Source of the DNA: Boesenbergia rotunda
Lineage: Eukaryota > Streptophyta > Magnoliopsida > Zingiberales > Zingiberaceae
DNA: 64,000 nt
Direction: 5' to 3'
Assembly (NCBI GenBank): GCA_024364735.1
Contig: JAGFNQ010000187.1
Location: 1,295,352-1,359,351 of the forward strand
The notes below the pieces were generated by a model. That model was not told the origin of the DNA and did not search any database. It was given only the letters and a program-made list of their open reading frames with translations. Shown here in pieces: positions 1-9,854 of this stretch; within the stretch, counting starts at the first letter, position 1; every line of letters starts with the position of its first letter. The position numbers were made by a program, and so were the translations under genes.

Positions 1-296
1 GAACCCAAAACTAGCTAAAAAGTTCAATTGAACCTTGACCTAAAGTCCTAGTTTTGGTCTTCCCTTGATGTTACTACCCATACCAACCCACAATACATCC
101 CTAGAATTGATTTATATGGTATTTATACATCAAAAACTAATTCTCATGCTATATGACCCCAATGTCATATTTCCATGCAGAAACTCAAAACCATCATGCC
201 AAATCCCAAGAATTGAGACTTAAGTCCATCTCCAATTCTTTTGGCACACTCTATGGTCCATCTAGACCTCCTAGAGAGACACCTCCCGAGATCCAT
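1..296 (-). other. Non-coding 3' internal region of element A
   Basis: No gene seen. The reverse complement resembles the 3' non-coding region of G around 21000-21190, including the phrases around TGACATTGGTGTCATAT and the tract that ends in ACCAAAACTAGGACT. In G this region lies more than 1 kb past the gag stop. Here it follows the stop almost at once, so A is deleted relative to G or G carries extra sequence. Confidence 0.6.
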
Positions 297-1873
297 TTAC
301 CATGGATCCCAAAGACTCCTAGAGCTCCCCCTTGAGCTCTTAGCCCTAGCCACCTCCCTAGGTGACTCAACAAACACTAGACCACAACGGTGTACCCCCG
401 GTGACTCTTGGCCTACAAACTTAACCTTCTTAACCTTAGACACCTTGTCCTTGGTTAAGTCCATCTTTTTACCTTTTGATGGCATCCCCTTGCCATTCTT
501 GGACTTCCCCTCCTTACCATAATCATATGCTACCCTAGCATATTTCTTTTTCTTGGCATTGGAGACCTTAGATCGGTATCCTAGACCCGATCTATCATAG
601 TTGGGTTTTAGACCACCCAACACCATATCTAGACCCTTAGATCCAACCGTGAATCATTCTAGGGTCTTTCCCAATTTATCAAGCTTTTCCCTTAATACTT
701 GATTTTCCCTTTCTAGGTTCTCAAGCCTAGGATCCACATTCCTCCTTGGACATTCCTAGACCTACCCACCTTTCTAAGCATATATCTCCCCTTCTTGGGA
801 TTCTTGCCTTGATCCTTAGGTCCAAAGGTCTTAGATTTTTCATGATGCATGACCTTTCTAAGGTTTTTATCTACTTTGTTAACCCTATTCCTATCATTAT
901 ACCTAAATCCATGATTATGCACAAGAAAGCATTTTTCATTAATTCTAGCATGCATGGAGGAACTTAAGTTTGAATTGCATTTCAATTTAAAGTTAGGGAT
1001 TACCTCCCTAACCCTTGTAGCTCCCCCTTGATGTGAGCTTCTTTTCTTCTTTTCCTCTTTCTCCCATCTTCTCAAATGCCCCAATTTCTTGAGCTCTCCT
1101 TTTCTTGGACATTTGGTGTGATAGTGCCCTAGCTCTCCACATGTGAAGCATCTAATTTTCTTTCTTTTCTCTTGGGCTTCTCCATTCCTACAACCCATGT
1201 TAGATTTAAAAGAAATTGAAATGAGTTTAGGATTTACCTCCTTTTTCTTACCATTTAGACACTTGTCCTTGTAGTGTCCCTTTTCATTGCACCCAAAGCA
1301 AATGATGTGGTCTTTTATTCTTGCTTTGGTGGAGGTAGGGGCTTCTTCTTGCTCCGGTATTGATGAGGGTCTCCTCTCCCCCTCAATTCTTGAAGTTGAC
1401 ACTTCTTCTTCTTCTCTTGATAAGGTGGATGATCTCTCACTTAATTGTGCCTCTTCACTTGATGAGGTTGACGATTCTTTTTCATTTTCTTCTTCTTGAA
1501 CCATTTGACTTGTCTCCTTGGGCTCTTGAGCTTGTGTAGGGTTTTTATGGAATTCTCCTATCTTGTTCCATAGCTCATATGCATTGTGATACTCTCCTAC
1601 ACCACTTAACACATTAGTAGGCAAAATGTCAATTAATGTACTAAGTACCATCTCATTTGCCCTAGAATGTGCTTGTTGCTCCCTAGTCCAATATCTCGGT
1701 CGGAGCTTCTTTCCGTGCTTGTCTTTTGGAATTTCAAAGGGCTCTTCTATTACCATTATGCATTCCCACTCCATTCCAAGCCACGTCTTCATCCTTGTCT
1801 TCCAATAATCAAAGTCTTCATGATTGTAGGATGGTAGAGTGTTGATATCATCCCCTAGCTTGTCTTCCATCAT
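297..1873 (-). pseudogene. gag: Gag-like protein of element A, two zinc knuckles, frameshifted
   Basis: This is the best-preserved copy of the S-family Gag, the particle and RNA-binding protein. The frame opens with MMEDKLGDDINTLPSYNHEDF and runs 386 codons. The N-terminal part (about residues 1-120) is a UBN2/DUF4219-like Copia Gag core containing WKTRMKTWL and ELWNKIGE. It is followed by a Ser/Glu-rich linker and two CX2CX4HX4C knuckles at 1259-1300 (CFGCNEKGHYKDKC) and 1109-1150 (CFTCGELGHYHTKC). Compared with F, a small indel near 745 shifts the frame, so the basic C-terminal part (297-626, ending GSSRSLWDPW before TAA) is detached. An in-frame TAG/TGA tract near 650-715 also separates the halves. 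No protease or polymerase frame follows. The Copia Gag assignment is strong. The lack of pol in this copy is seen only as far as the window edge. Confidence 0.8.
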
Positions 1874-1928
1874 TCTTTTCCTCTAGCTTGTGATCCTTTG
1901 GCGGTTATTCCAACAAGAGCGAACCTTC

Positions 1929-1940
1929 GCTCTGATACCA
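1929..1940 (-). promoter_or_regulatory. Primer-binding site of element A (tRNA-iMet)
   Basis: GCTCTGATACCA on the plus strand is the complement of TGGTATCAGAGC. That 12-mer pairs with the 3' end of plant initiator tRNA-Met. It lies 2 nt inside the LTR end, as expected for minus-strand DNA priming. Confidence 0.9.
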
Positions 1941-1942
1941 CT

Positions 1943-2056
1943 TGTTAGATCGTCTACGTCTTGCTAGAGGGGGGTGAATAGCAATTTCTCGATTTCTTCA
2001 ACCTACACGTTAGTAAGCACAAGCGGAATAAACAAATACAAACAAAACAATGCTAA
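1943..2056 (-). repeat. Truncated 5' LTR of element A
   Basis: Only 114 bases, the U5 end, remain. In element orientation it ends in CGATCTAACA next to the primer site. The block with the CTCTAGCAAG and GCTATTCACC phrases matches the LTR ends of F (23270-23317) and G (28900-28942). It stops where the TG of element B's LTR starts, so B inserted into it. Confidence 0.8.
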
Positions 2057-2214
2057 TGTTGGTGCAAGATACATCAGTGATGCCCTCCCCTAAGTGTTTC
2101 AATGTTTGACAATATACTTAAGTCAGTGATACATTGAACAAGGGAAGGGTAGTCAAGAAAACTGGACCAAAGTGAACCAAAGTCCTAGTTATCCTAGGCA
2201 CGAAGTCCTGGTTC

Positions 2215-2410
2215 GAAGAATTGGGCACTAAGTCCTGATCATGGATTGGGCACTAAGTCCTGGCCGAGGGTTGGGCACCTAAGACCTGAGCGAGGGTTGG
2301 GAACTGAAGTCCTGGTTCGTGGAATTGGGCACTAAGTCCTGGCCGACGGTTGGGCACCGAAGTCCTGGACCTAGGGTTTGGGCACGAAGTCTTGGTCCGA
2401 GGGATTGAGC
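2215..2410 (+). repeat. Imperfect tandem repeat in LTR B (unit about 30 bp)
   Basis: About six imperfect copies of a unit with the core TTGGGCACTAAGTCCTGG and a variable spacer such as CCGAGGG. The repeat sits in U3, well upstream of the TATA box. Confidence 0.8.
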
Positions 2411-2746
2411 AACTTAGCTGAGCGATGACTAAGGACAGAAGTAGAGACGGGTCGAGGTTCGGACGTCTCGAGATCCGAGAGTCTCGAAGGCTAAGCAAAA
2501 GTCCAACCGGATGAGCCGGGTGGCAACCGTCTCCTGAGAGGAGTAGGTGAAAGGCGCATTCCTGAGGATGGGAACTTAGGCGTCGGTTCGACCTAGGGTT
2601 TCACGGAAATCCGAAGTCAGAACCAAACTCTTAAGGCTAAGGATATATATGTGTTTGCTTGTATTTATGTATCTTGCAGGTACCTAGAATTGAAGACAAA
2701 GCAGGCAAACAAACACACAACAAGGCTAGAAACCAGGCTGCTAGGC

Positions 2747-2895
2747 GCCTCCTTCAGCTAGGGCACCCCAGTCAGCTAGGCGCCTCCTTCAACATAGGCG
2801 CCCTAGATCAAAGGGTTATCTGCCGCTGCGAGTTCGGCGCGGAGATAAGCTTTGACCAGGCTCTATAAGGTGCCTCATTGATCACAGGCGCCCTA
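2747..2895 (+). repeat. GGCGCC palindrome cluster upstream of TATA in LTR B
   Basis: GGCGCC or near variants occur repeatedly (GGCGCCTCCTTC twice, GGCGCCCTA twice, GGTGCCTC, GGCACCCC). One pair around 2778-2806 (TAGGCGCC ... GGCGCCCTA) can form a stem with a single bulge. The last copy lies about 11 bases upstream of the TATA box. Confidence 0.75.
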
Positions 2896-2904
2896 TACCA
2901 AGCC

Positions 2905-2912
2905 TATAAAAG
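2905..2912 (+). promoter_or_regulatory. TATA box of LTR B
   Basis: TATAAAAG inside CCTATAAAAGGGGC, a strong plant TATA context about 515 bases before the LTR end. Transcription would start near 2935. Confidence 0.7.
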
Positions 2913-3422
2913 GGGCTTCGACCCCTCAGCTCACAACAACATTTAGAAATCATTCTAAGCTTTCCGAGTGACGACAAAACGCTAACAACGAAGCTCTGCG
3001 ACCAAGGAGGCTCTGGGAGGAAGTGCGCTGCACTTCGGAGGTCCAGATCGGCCGAGTCTTTGACTCTTTTAGTTTGGTTTGAATTTACATTCTGCACTTA
3101 TTTTTAACTATCTTTTTGATTGTAAATTGTGCAATGTATGACGGGTTTCTCCGCCTTCGGAAAGTCCGAAAAGGAGACCATTAGTGGACGGGCTTTCCCG
3201 TGCTTAGACCTTGGATGTACTGACCCTGGGGGGTTGGGAACCAAGTAAAAATCCCGTGTGCATTTTGTGTCGTCTTTTATTATTCCGTTTTATTTTCCGC
3301 TGTGCTACTAACTCTAAGTCTAGAACGAAGATCCGAAAGATGAGTTTTCCACGAGTTTCCGCAAAAGTTTTTTACGGTCGATATTCACCCCCCCCTCTAT
3401 CGATGGCACCGGTCCCCACAAG

Positions 3423-3434
3423 TGGTATCAGAGC
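3423..3434 (+). promoter_or_regulatory. Primer-binding site of element B (tRNA-iMet)
   Basis: Exact TGGTATCAGAGC, 2 nt after the LTR end. Confidence 0.92.
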
Positions 3435-3680
3435 CTGGTCGCTCTTCACCAGACTAACTGCCGAAGGAGCAAAGACGCCAAGAGTTGAGGGGGAGCCCAG
3501 GGGTGAATCAGGTACATTTTCTTTTTAATGTTAATTTTTAAATTTCATATTACGTGATTCAAGTGCAGGGAGAGAGGACACTATAAAAATCAGTGTCCTA
3601 CTCGTTAGACTCGAACTTCACCACCGGCAGCAAAGGAGGCACCAACACCCGGAGTCCGGAGGAACAAGGATCATATCAAA

Positions 3681-4533
3681 TGCGTCAAATGTGAAAAGTA
3701 GGACACTACAAGAATAAGTGTCCGACCAAGGTACGAAAAATTTACGTTCCTAGAAATTTTCAAATTCCTGCACTGTCTTATGATAAGTTAGATAATTTCT
3801 CTGAAAAATTAGGATTATTGCATAGCCAAATCAATATTTTGCATTCCCAATTAGAAAATGTAGACAATACTAAAATATCAAAAATTAACTTTTTAATCCT
3901 TAATGTCAATGCAATGATTTTTAAAATAAATTCTGATAATATAAATTCTGTAAATTCTGATAATATTAATTCTGTAAATTCTAAAAATTCTGATAATATT
4001 AATTTTGAAAATTCTAATCCTGAAGTTAACTCTGAAAGTGATAATCTTGAAATTATTCCTGAAAATCTTGAGGATAACTTTGAAAATGTTTCTGAGGATA
4101 ACATTGAAATTATTTCTGAAAATTGTGAGGATAACATTGAAAATGTTTTTGAGGATAACATTGAAAATGTTTCTGAGGATCTTAAGGATAACATTGAAAA
4201 TATTTCTAAAGAATTATCTGAGGATAAAGATAATTTTGCTGAGGAAATTGAAAATGAAATCTTTTTAGATAATAATTTAATTATTTTCTTGGATAATCCT
4301 GAAACATTAACTTGTAGCCCAAATTACTCCACCTATTATGAAGATATAAAAGATATGATTTTGATAATGAGGATGAGGAGATTGAATTTTCTACAATCAA
4401 GGCTATAGGGAATAAAATTTACAAGAAGTCAAACAAATCAGAATTGTTAGAAAAACTTGAAAAATTAAATAAAGAAAAAGTAGTAGATGAGTCAGAAATT
4501 TTTGAAATAATGAAGATGATGGAGCTAAACCCA
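3681..4533 (+). pseudogene. Gag remnant of element B with zinc knuckle and acidic Asn-rich repeats
   Basis: A CCHC zinc knuckle starts at 3681 (Cys-Val-Lys-Cys-Glu-Lys). A one-base loss before 3701 breaks it, and the second half (GHYKNKC) continues in another frame. That frame stays open to 4408. It encodes a coiled-coil-like stretch, then an acidic region (about 4021-4230) built from imperfect 11-12 residue repeats of the SEDNIENV type. Another shift near 4345 moves a Lys/Glu-rich tail into a third frame ending about 4533. The knuckle marks it as Gag. The repeat region's function is unknown. The usual N-terminal Gag core between the primer site and the knuckle is missing or unrecognisable. 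Confidence 0.55.
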
Positions 4534-4554
4534 TAACTATTAATTAACCCAAAA

Positions 4555-5060
4555 TTTTGAAACCTCAATTGAATTAAATCTTAATTAAATTCTTACCTAA
4601 ATTATTTTAACCTTAATTAAATCTTAATTAAATTCTTACCATAATTATTTCAACCTTAATTAAATCTTAACAATTTTTACCTTAATTATTTCAACCTTAA
4701 ATAAAACTTTATTTTAATTTTTAACTAATCCTTAACTAATTTAACTTTAATTAATCCTTAACTAATTTAACTTTAATTAATTCTTAATTAATTTAACTTC
4801 AATTAATTCTTAATTAATTTAATTTAATTTAATTTAATTAATTCTTAATCAATTTAACTTTAATTAATTCTTAATTAATTCAACTTCAATTATTTCTTAA
4901 TTAATTCAACTTCAATTAATTCGTAACTAATTTAACTTCAATTAATTCTTAATTAATTCAACTTCAACTTCAATTAATTCTTAATTAATTTAATGTTAAT
5001 TAACTTAAATCCAATTAATTCTTAAATAACTTAAACTCAAATTAAATAAAATCTTACCCA
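4555..5060. repeat. AT-rich imperfect repeat (TTAATTAATTC type)
   Basis: About 500 bases made almost entirely of variants of TTAATTAATTC, TTAACTTCAA and ACTAATTTAAC, with runs of ATTTA. No coding potential. It is part of element B's internal region. Confidence 0.85.
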
Positions 5061-5225
5061 AACCGCAACAATTAATTTAATCAAATTAAATATGTCAAAG
5101 TGGGTTGACATATTTGCGGGTTCACACGACATGTATCAAATCGGGAATTTGATATATAATTAGAAATTTAAGTAAAATGATTTGAATTGTTTGGCTCATC
5201 ATAACTACCATGCTCATGCATTTGC

Positions 5226-5228
<3 letters not shown>

Positions 5229-5287
<59 letters not shown>
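5229..5287. repeat. (TA)n microsatellite
   Basis: About 29 uninterrupted TA units. The true length may differ because such runs collapse in assembly. Confidence 0.95.
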
Positions 5288-5290
<3 letters not shown>

Positions 5291-6735
5291 ATGTCGTTCA
5301 TATTTAAATTTATGCATGATTTAGAACGATTATAGGAAAAAGACTAGTTGAAACTTGAACAACCTAGTATTAGGTGGAGGTGAGATGATAGTACGTTAGG
5401 GAAGCCCTTCTAATAAGGTCAAGTAAGGTAAGGCGTACCCTACTTGGTCTGTTTAGTCTGGTGGAACTAGCCGAAGCTACCGATCCAAAACCTAAGCTAG
5501 TTAGATCAAAATTTTTCAAGAAGTAAATTTGAAAATGAATTTTTGATAAAAGGCTTTGTCAAGGAAAGGGTTGTTGCTCCAATAAGGCTACGACCAAAGA
5601 AGGCCTCTGTGCCTCGCGAAGACCTGGAAGCTAATTATCGAAACTCAAATTCAATTTACTATTTGATATATTTGAATCTAACACAAGTTTTGATTAAATC
5701 TTAGATTTAACAATAAATTAATAAAAATTATTCAAGCATCTCATAATACACCCATAAGGCAACCATGCTTGCTTATACTGAGACATCTAGAATGGGTGAG
5801 ATGTTAAGGACTAATAAATTGAAAAATATTTTTCAAAGTGGTTTTCCAAAATTCTTAGAATATTTTTTTAAAATCTATTTTCAAAATAGTGCTTTAACAT
5901 AATAGTATTTTTATGAATTTCATGCTTGTCTGAGTGCTTATAAATTATACATTTTCAAAATTATATCTTTTTGAAAAAGTGTTTGACCTACACAAATAGA
6001 CACAAGCCTCTTAGGTCAACACTAAAGTCCCATAAGACACTTAGATAGAGTCAAACGATGTTGGATACAGGAGGAGTGTCTTATTCTTTTAAAAGTTTTT
6101 TTTGGTTTTTCGAAATCCGCGTTTGAAAAATTATTATCACTTTGGTTTTTCGAAAAAGATTTATGCTTTAAAATTATCATCATTCTAAATTGTATGTTCA
6201 AAAATTATCTCCTTGAGAATTACCACACTCAAATTGTCATTCACTCTTTTTGATTTTGATAAACCCTAAAGACATAGAGGAGGTCTACTTCATAATCTAC
6301 AAGGACTCCTAGGATGTGTCAAATTTAGGGGCAGTCTAAATAAAAAAGAACTTATTTCTAACAAATAATTTTCAAAATTATTAGACAGTTCTTATAATTT
6401 GAATCAAACCTTAAGACTTAGAGGAAGATCGCTTGTAGTCAACAAACTTTCTAGGACTGGGTCAAGTTTAGGGGGAGGTCAAATTAAAAGAATCATTTAA
6501 TAACAAAATAATATGTTTGCATGCATTGTATTTTTAAATCCTTTTAGAAAACATAAGTAATTTTTTTTAAATACTATCATTTTTCTTCACTTTCAAATTT
6601 TTTTTGGAATACTTTTGGAAATAATATTTACTTGAATTTGAAGAATTTTTCAGGACACTTAGAAAAATGTTTGTAGTTAGCAAGGTTTCCTAGGATTGTG
6701 TTAGATTGGAAAAACAACTAAGTCAAGTAAAGTAC
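5288..6735 (+). other. Unassigned non-coding part of element B
   Basis: No gene seen and all frames are closed. Three diverged blocks near 6258-6330, 6405-6490 and 6655-6715 share the order gac(a/t)tagagga ... caa(g/c)... TCCTAGGA, then GTCAA.TTTAGGGG in two of them. This looks like an old internal duplication. Two of the blocks hold purine tracts (AGGGGCAG, AGGGGGAG). Confidence 0.45.
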
Positions 6736-7078
6736 TACAATTTTTCAAGAGTACTAGTGTTTTCAAAGTACTTATATTTTTCAAAAATTGCATAATATTT
6801 TTCAAAATTACCTATATTTTTCAAAAGTACCTATATCTTTCAAAGTGCAAAATAATTTTTTCAAAGTGCAAAATAATCTTTTCAAAGTACAAATTTTTTG
6901 CACAATATTTCTCAAAATACTAAGGTCAATATTTTTTTTAAGTACAAATATTTTCAAAAAGTTCAATATATTTTTCAAAAGTACTTGCCGTTCTTCAATA
7001 AGTTCAATATACTTTTCAAAAAGTACTTGCATTTTTTTTAAAAAAAAAGCTCAATACTCCTTTCAAAAAGAGAAATGA
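6736..7078. repeat. Imperfect tandem repeat (TTTTCAAAGTGCAAAATA type)
   Basis: About a dozen variants of a 20-27 base unit with the core TTTTCAAA(A)GT(A/G)C followed by a T-rich or A-rich spacer. Non-coding. It ends just before the LTR of element C. Confidence 0.7.
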
Positions 7079-7128
7079 TAGGAAGAGTGAAAATGGGAGA
7101 GCGAAAAGCATAGTGAATGACGTGGCAC

Positions 7129-9692
7129 TGATAAGTGATATTTTATTGGTTATTTCAGATGCAAAAATCCATGTTTGACCCATGTTTTTCTTGCTTAATT
7201 GTGAATTTACCCTAGGTTCTAGGACTTATTTCTATTTTTGACTTAATTGCAAATCTTGATATTTTTTGAATTATTTGGCCACTAAATTTTTGATCTATTT
7301 TTGTAGACATGAAAGGATCACGGATCTAGGTTATGCTGGGTCAAATTTGAGTCGGAAGTGGACCTGGATCGAGTGATCAAGTTTTAGACAAATCTGAGCC
7401 GTCCGATTCAAAAACGGCAAGATCTGAGCCATCTGGGACCATCTGAGTCAATCCGAGCTAGGGTTAGGGCTGATCAAGCACTGAGGTCATGATCTGAGAT
7501 TTTCATCCCAATCAGAGATCATTCAACCGTTGGATCAAGCTCAGAGGGCTCTAGACTGTCCATCCAAAGATCAGGTTGATCTGGGCCATCCATTTCAAAT
7601 CTGGAAGATCCGAGCTACCCCGAGGTAGATCCTGACCCTTGATCAACATCATCAAAATTTGGTTCAGATCGGATGAAGATCAGCCGTTGGATTTTCTCAA
7701 AACAATCTGGGCCGTTCATTCTTAAGTATTTAATTGAAAATTCCCCTCAGCTGCAGTTGTCACGTCTTCTTCGCCGCAACATTTCCTTCTTCGTTGTTCT
7801 TCATTTTCCTTCAATTTTTTCTTCATCTAAGGGGCGCGACCCCTCAATTCTTTGTTTAGATTAAGTGCTAGGTCATTGGGAAGGTCTCTCGGTGAAGTTT
7901 CCAGCCTCAACCTGCCCAAGAAACGGAGCTGATGTGAGGTCTCCTTGGCTCTGCCGTTTGCTTCCTTTGGATCAGTTGTGCGCCATTTTCATCTACCCGA
8001 GCAGTTCAGAGGGGTTCCCTGGAGTGCTTGGATCATCCACAAGCTGCAGCACAATCGGACACCACTGAATTGAAGGAATTCGAATGGAAATTTCAGATTT
8101 GAGCAAGCTGAGCTAGATTTGATCGCAGATTAAGTTTTCCCAGTGATTTGTGGAGCTTACAGGTTCGAGGCTTGCCCTTGTGTGACGAACAAGGAGTACT
8201 TGAGCTAAGGGAGTGATTGAGGATTAGTTTGTTTAGTGAATTTCCAATTTATTTAGCTGTAGTTTTCGAATCCTGCAAGTGTTTCATTTCTGAACTTTTT
8301 GTATCAGCTATTAGTTTTCTTTTCCAATTCGATTATGTCTTAATTTGGTTTTAATTCTTCAAGTTAAGTAGCTAGGGAGTTTGTTTAGTGAGCAAACCCT
8401 TTTCAATTCAGTCTAATTCATTCTTCACTGCTGCGTATCAGTTTCATGTTTTTAGTTTCAGCTTGCGTATCAACTTTTCTGCACTTCAGTTCATTTTCTG
8501 CAATTCTTAGTTTGTAATGCATTTAGTCTGTAAGTGAATTTGATCTTCTGAATCGAATTTGAACACTAGCTTGGAGCACTTCGTCTCAGCTTGCTTTGCC
8601 TGATCTGTGATCGAAGTGTTTCTACTTCTCAGCATTTGAATTCTGCATTCGGTAGTGGTAGGTTTATTGCTGCAGTGTTTCAATCTGTTAATTCTGAAAT
8701 TGTATCAATGGAATATTAGCTGTTCCGAATTTTATCTGAACATTAATTTGTGCAATTAATTTTAGCTTGCGTTTTGGTTTTAGCATCCAGTTCATTTCTG
8801 AATTCTTCCCTGCATTTCTGAATTTCTCCATTTATCCCTGATTTCCTGCATTCATTCACGCATGACACTTCTCTAATGGATGTATCTTTCAAGTTGAATT
8901 GATCAATCCAATTCGAAAATTGTCCAATGATATTTCTGCATTTAGCAGCAGCTTTAGGCATATAAACACCTCCCTTGTGTATCAAGTTTGCTTCATTTTT
9001 TTTCTATGCTTCAAGTGAAATTTCAGCACTAGTTGGTGACAAGTTAAATGCTAATTCTAGTGTGTTATGGAGATTGAAATTAGCTAGTTTTTCATCTAGC
9101 TTGTCACTGAATTTCATCTGTTCGTTTCTGCAATTTAGTCACATTTCTGCACTTTGAATCAAGTGAAATGTTCAGCTTTGAGTGGTATCAAGTTTAGCTC
9201 AATCTTTAGTGAGCTCTTGCCCTTAATTTCAGTTCCATTTGCATTCGAATTGTTACTGAGTTGTACTCTTCATCCCTGCACGTTATTAGTAACATTTCTG
9301 CAAGCTTAGATCGAGGGAAAACCAATTTTCAAATAGTGGACAGCTTGTTTTGCACTCGGTTGCTGTGAGTTTTAATTCAGCTAAAGTTAACTTCATTTCT
9401 AAGTGTGCTATTGAGCTTGAAATTAGGTTGTTTTACAGCCGTTTTGTGTCTGTTCTATCCATTGCATTTTCATTTCTGATTGCAACCAAAACCAAATCCT
9501 ATTTGAAACCCAAAATTCATAAACGACACATAAACTCGAGCTCGAATCAAGCAGGCTCAACTAGCCCTAGGAAAAATACGACCTGTGGCCCCTTTACTAC
9601 CATTTTATTCTTTGATAGCGAAAAGGGTTTCCAGCTTACACATATCTAAATTTTGAGACCCACATTTGTGACACCTAGTTAGGGTACCATCA
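7129..9692 (+). repeat. First LTR of element C
   Basis: It starts TGATAAGTGATATTTTATTGG and ends TAGGGTACCATCA, giving 4-bp terminal inverted TGAT/ATCA. The first third is rich in repeated phrases such as GATCTGAGCC, CCGTTGGATCAAGC and GGGCCATCCA. The middle is T-rich with words like TTTCTGCA and CAGCTTG. The last 200 bases carry GAAAAATACGACCTGTGGCCC, which is also in element D. A possible TATA (TATTTAAT) is at 7727-7734. Frames inside it are not genes. Confidence 0.85.
7727..7734 (+). promoter_or_regulatory. Possible TATA box in LTR C
   Basis: TATTTAAT follows a run of GATC/CCGTT phrases. The same motif is in the second LTR (near 15367) and in D (30020 and 38523). The conserved position is the only support. 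Confidence 0.4.
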
Positions 9693-9699
9693 AAATTTT

Positions 9700-9716
9700 T
9701 GGCGCCGTTGCCGGGG
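9700..9716 (+). promoter_or_regulatory. Primer-binding site of element C (tRNA-Asp)
   Basis: TGGCGCCGTTGCCGGGG is an exact complement of the 3' end of plant tRNA-Asp(GUC). It lies 7 nt after the LTR end. Athila-group Gypsy elements use this tRNA. Confidence 0.92.
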
Positions 9717-9854
9717 AACTACTAGTTGAGTTGTTTAATTTTTGCTTGTATGCTTATGAACATGTCATTTGATTCTATTTTCTTTTGCTTTATCTTTTGT
9801 ATACGGTTGCTGTCATTTTTCTTGTTTGTTTTGTGACAGGGCTGTAAGATCAAA

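Larger units (their letters stand above)
1..2056 (-). mobile_element. Element A: 5' part of a gag-only Copia-type LTR element (family S)
   Basis: Read on the minus strand, this stretch runs from a truncated 5' LTR (1943-2056) through a Met-tRNA primer site and a gag gene (297-1873) into non-coding sequence at the window edge. The LTR end, primer site and gag closely match elements F, G, H and L. The gag is followed directly by sequence matching the 3' non-coding region of G (about 21000-21190), with no protease, integrase or reverse transcriptase between. The LTR is broken at 2056, where element B begins. The 3' half lies outside the window. Confidence 0.8.
2057..3420 (+). repeat. 5' LTR of element B
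   Basis: It begins TGTTGGTGCAAG and ends GGTCCCCACA (TG...CA), 2 nt before a Met primer site. It holds in order a tandem repeat of the TTGGGCACTAAGTCCTGG type (about 2215-2410), a cluster of GGCGCC palindromes (2747-2895), a TATA box at 2905, and a GC-rich transcribed portion. The start rests on the TG dinucleotide and the break in A's LTR. With no partner LTR it cannot be confirmed here. Confidence 0.75.
2057..7128 (+). mobile_element. Element B: LTR element with decayed gag and no pol, 3' end missing
   Basis: It has a 5' LTR (2057-3420), a Met-tRNA primer site and a broken gag remnant with one zinc knuckle. These are followed by about 2.6 kb of AT-rich, low-complexity DNA up to the start of element C. 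No integrase or reverse transcriptase is visible in any frame, and no second LTR lies in the window. It is either a non-autonomous Copia-type derivative or one gutted by deletion. C appears to have inserted into it at 7129. Confidence 0.65.

Noticed and set aside
3778..4194. Minus-strand frame rich in Leu/Ser opposite the Asn-rich repeat
   Set aside because: Shadow of the repeat. The plus frame connects to a zinc knuckle.
4005..4268. Leu/Ile/Lys-rich plus-strand frame
   Set aside because: Alternate frame of the same DNA repeat, with no start context or homologue.
5229..5287. TA run as a replication origin or matrix attachment site
   Set aside because: A simple microsatellite explains it, with no supporting motif.
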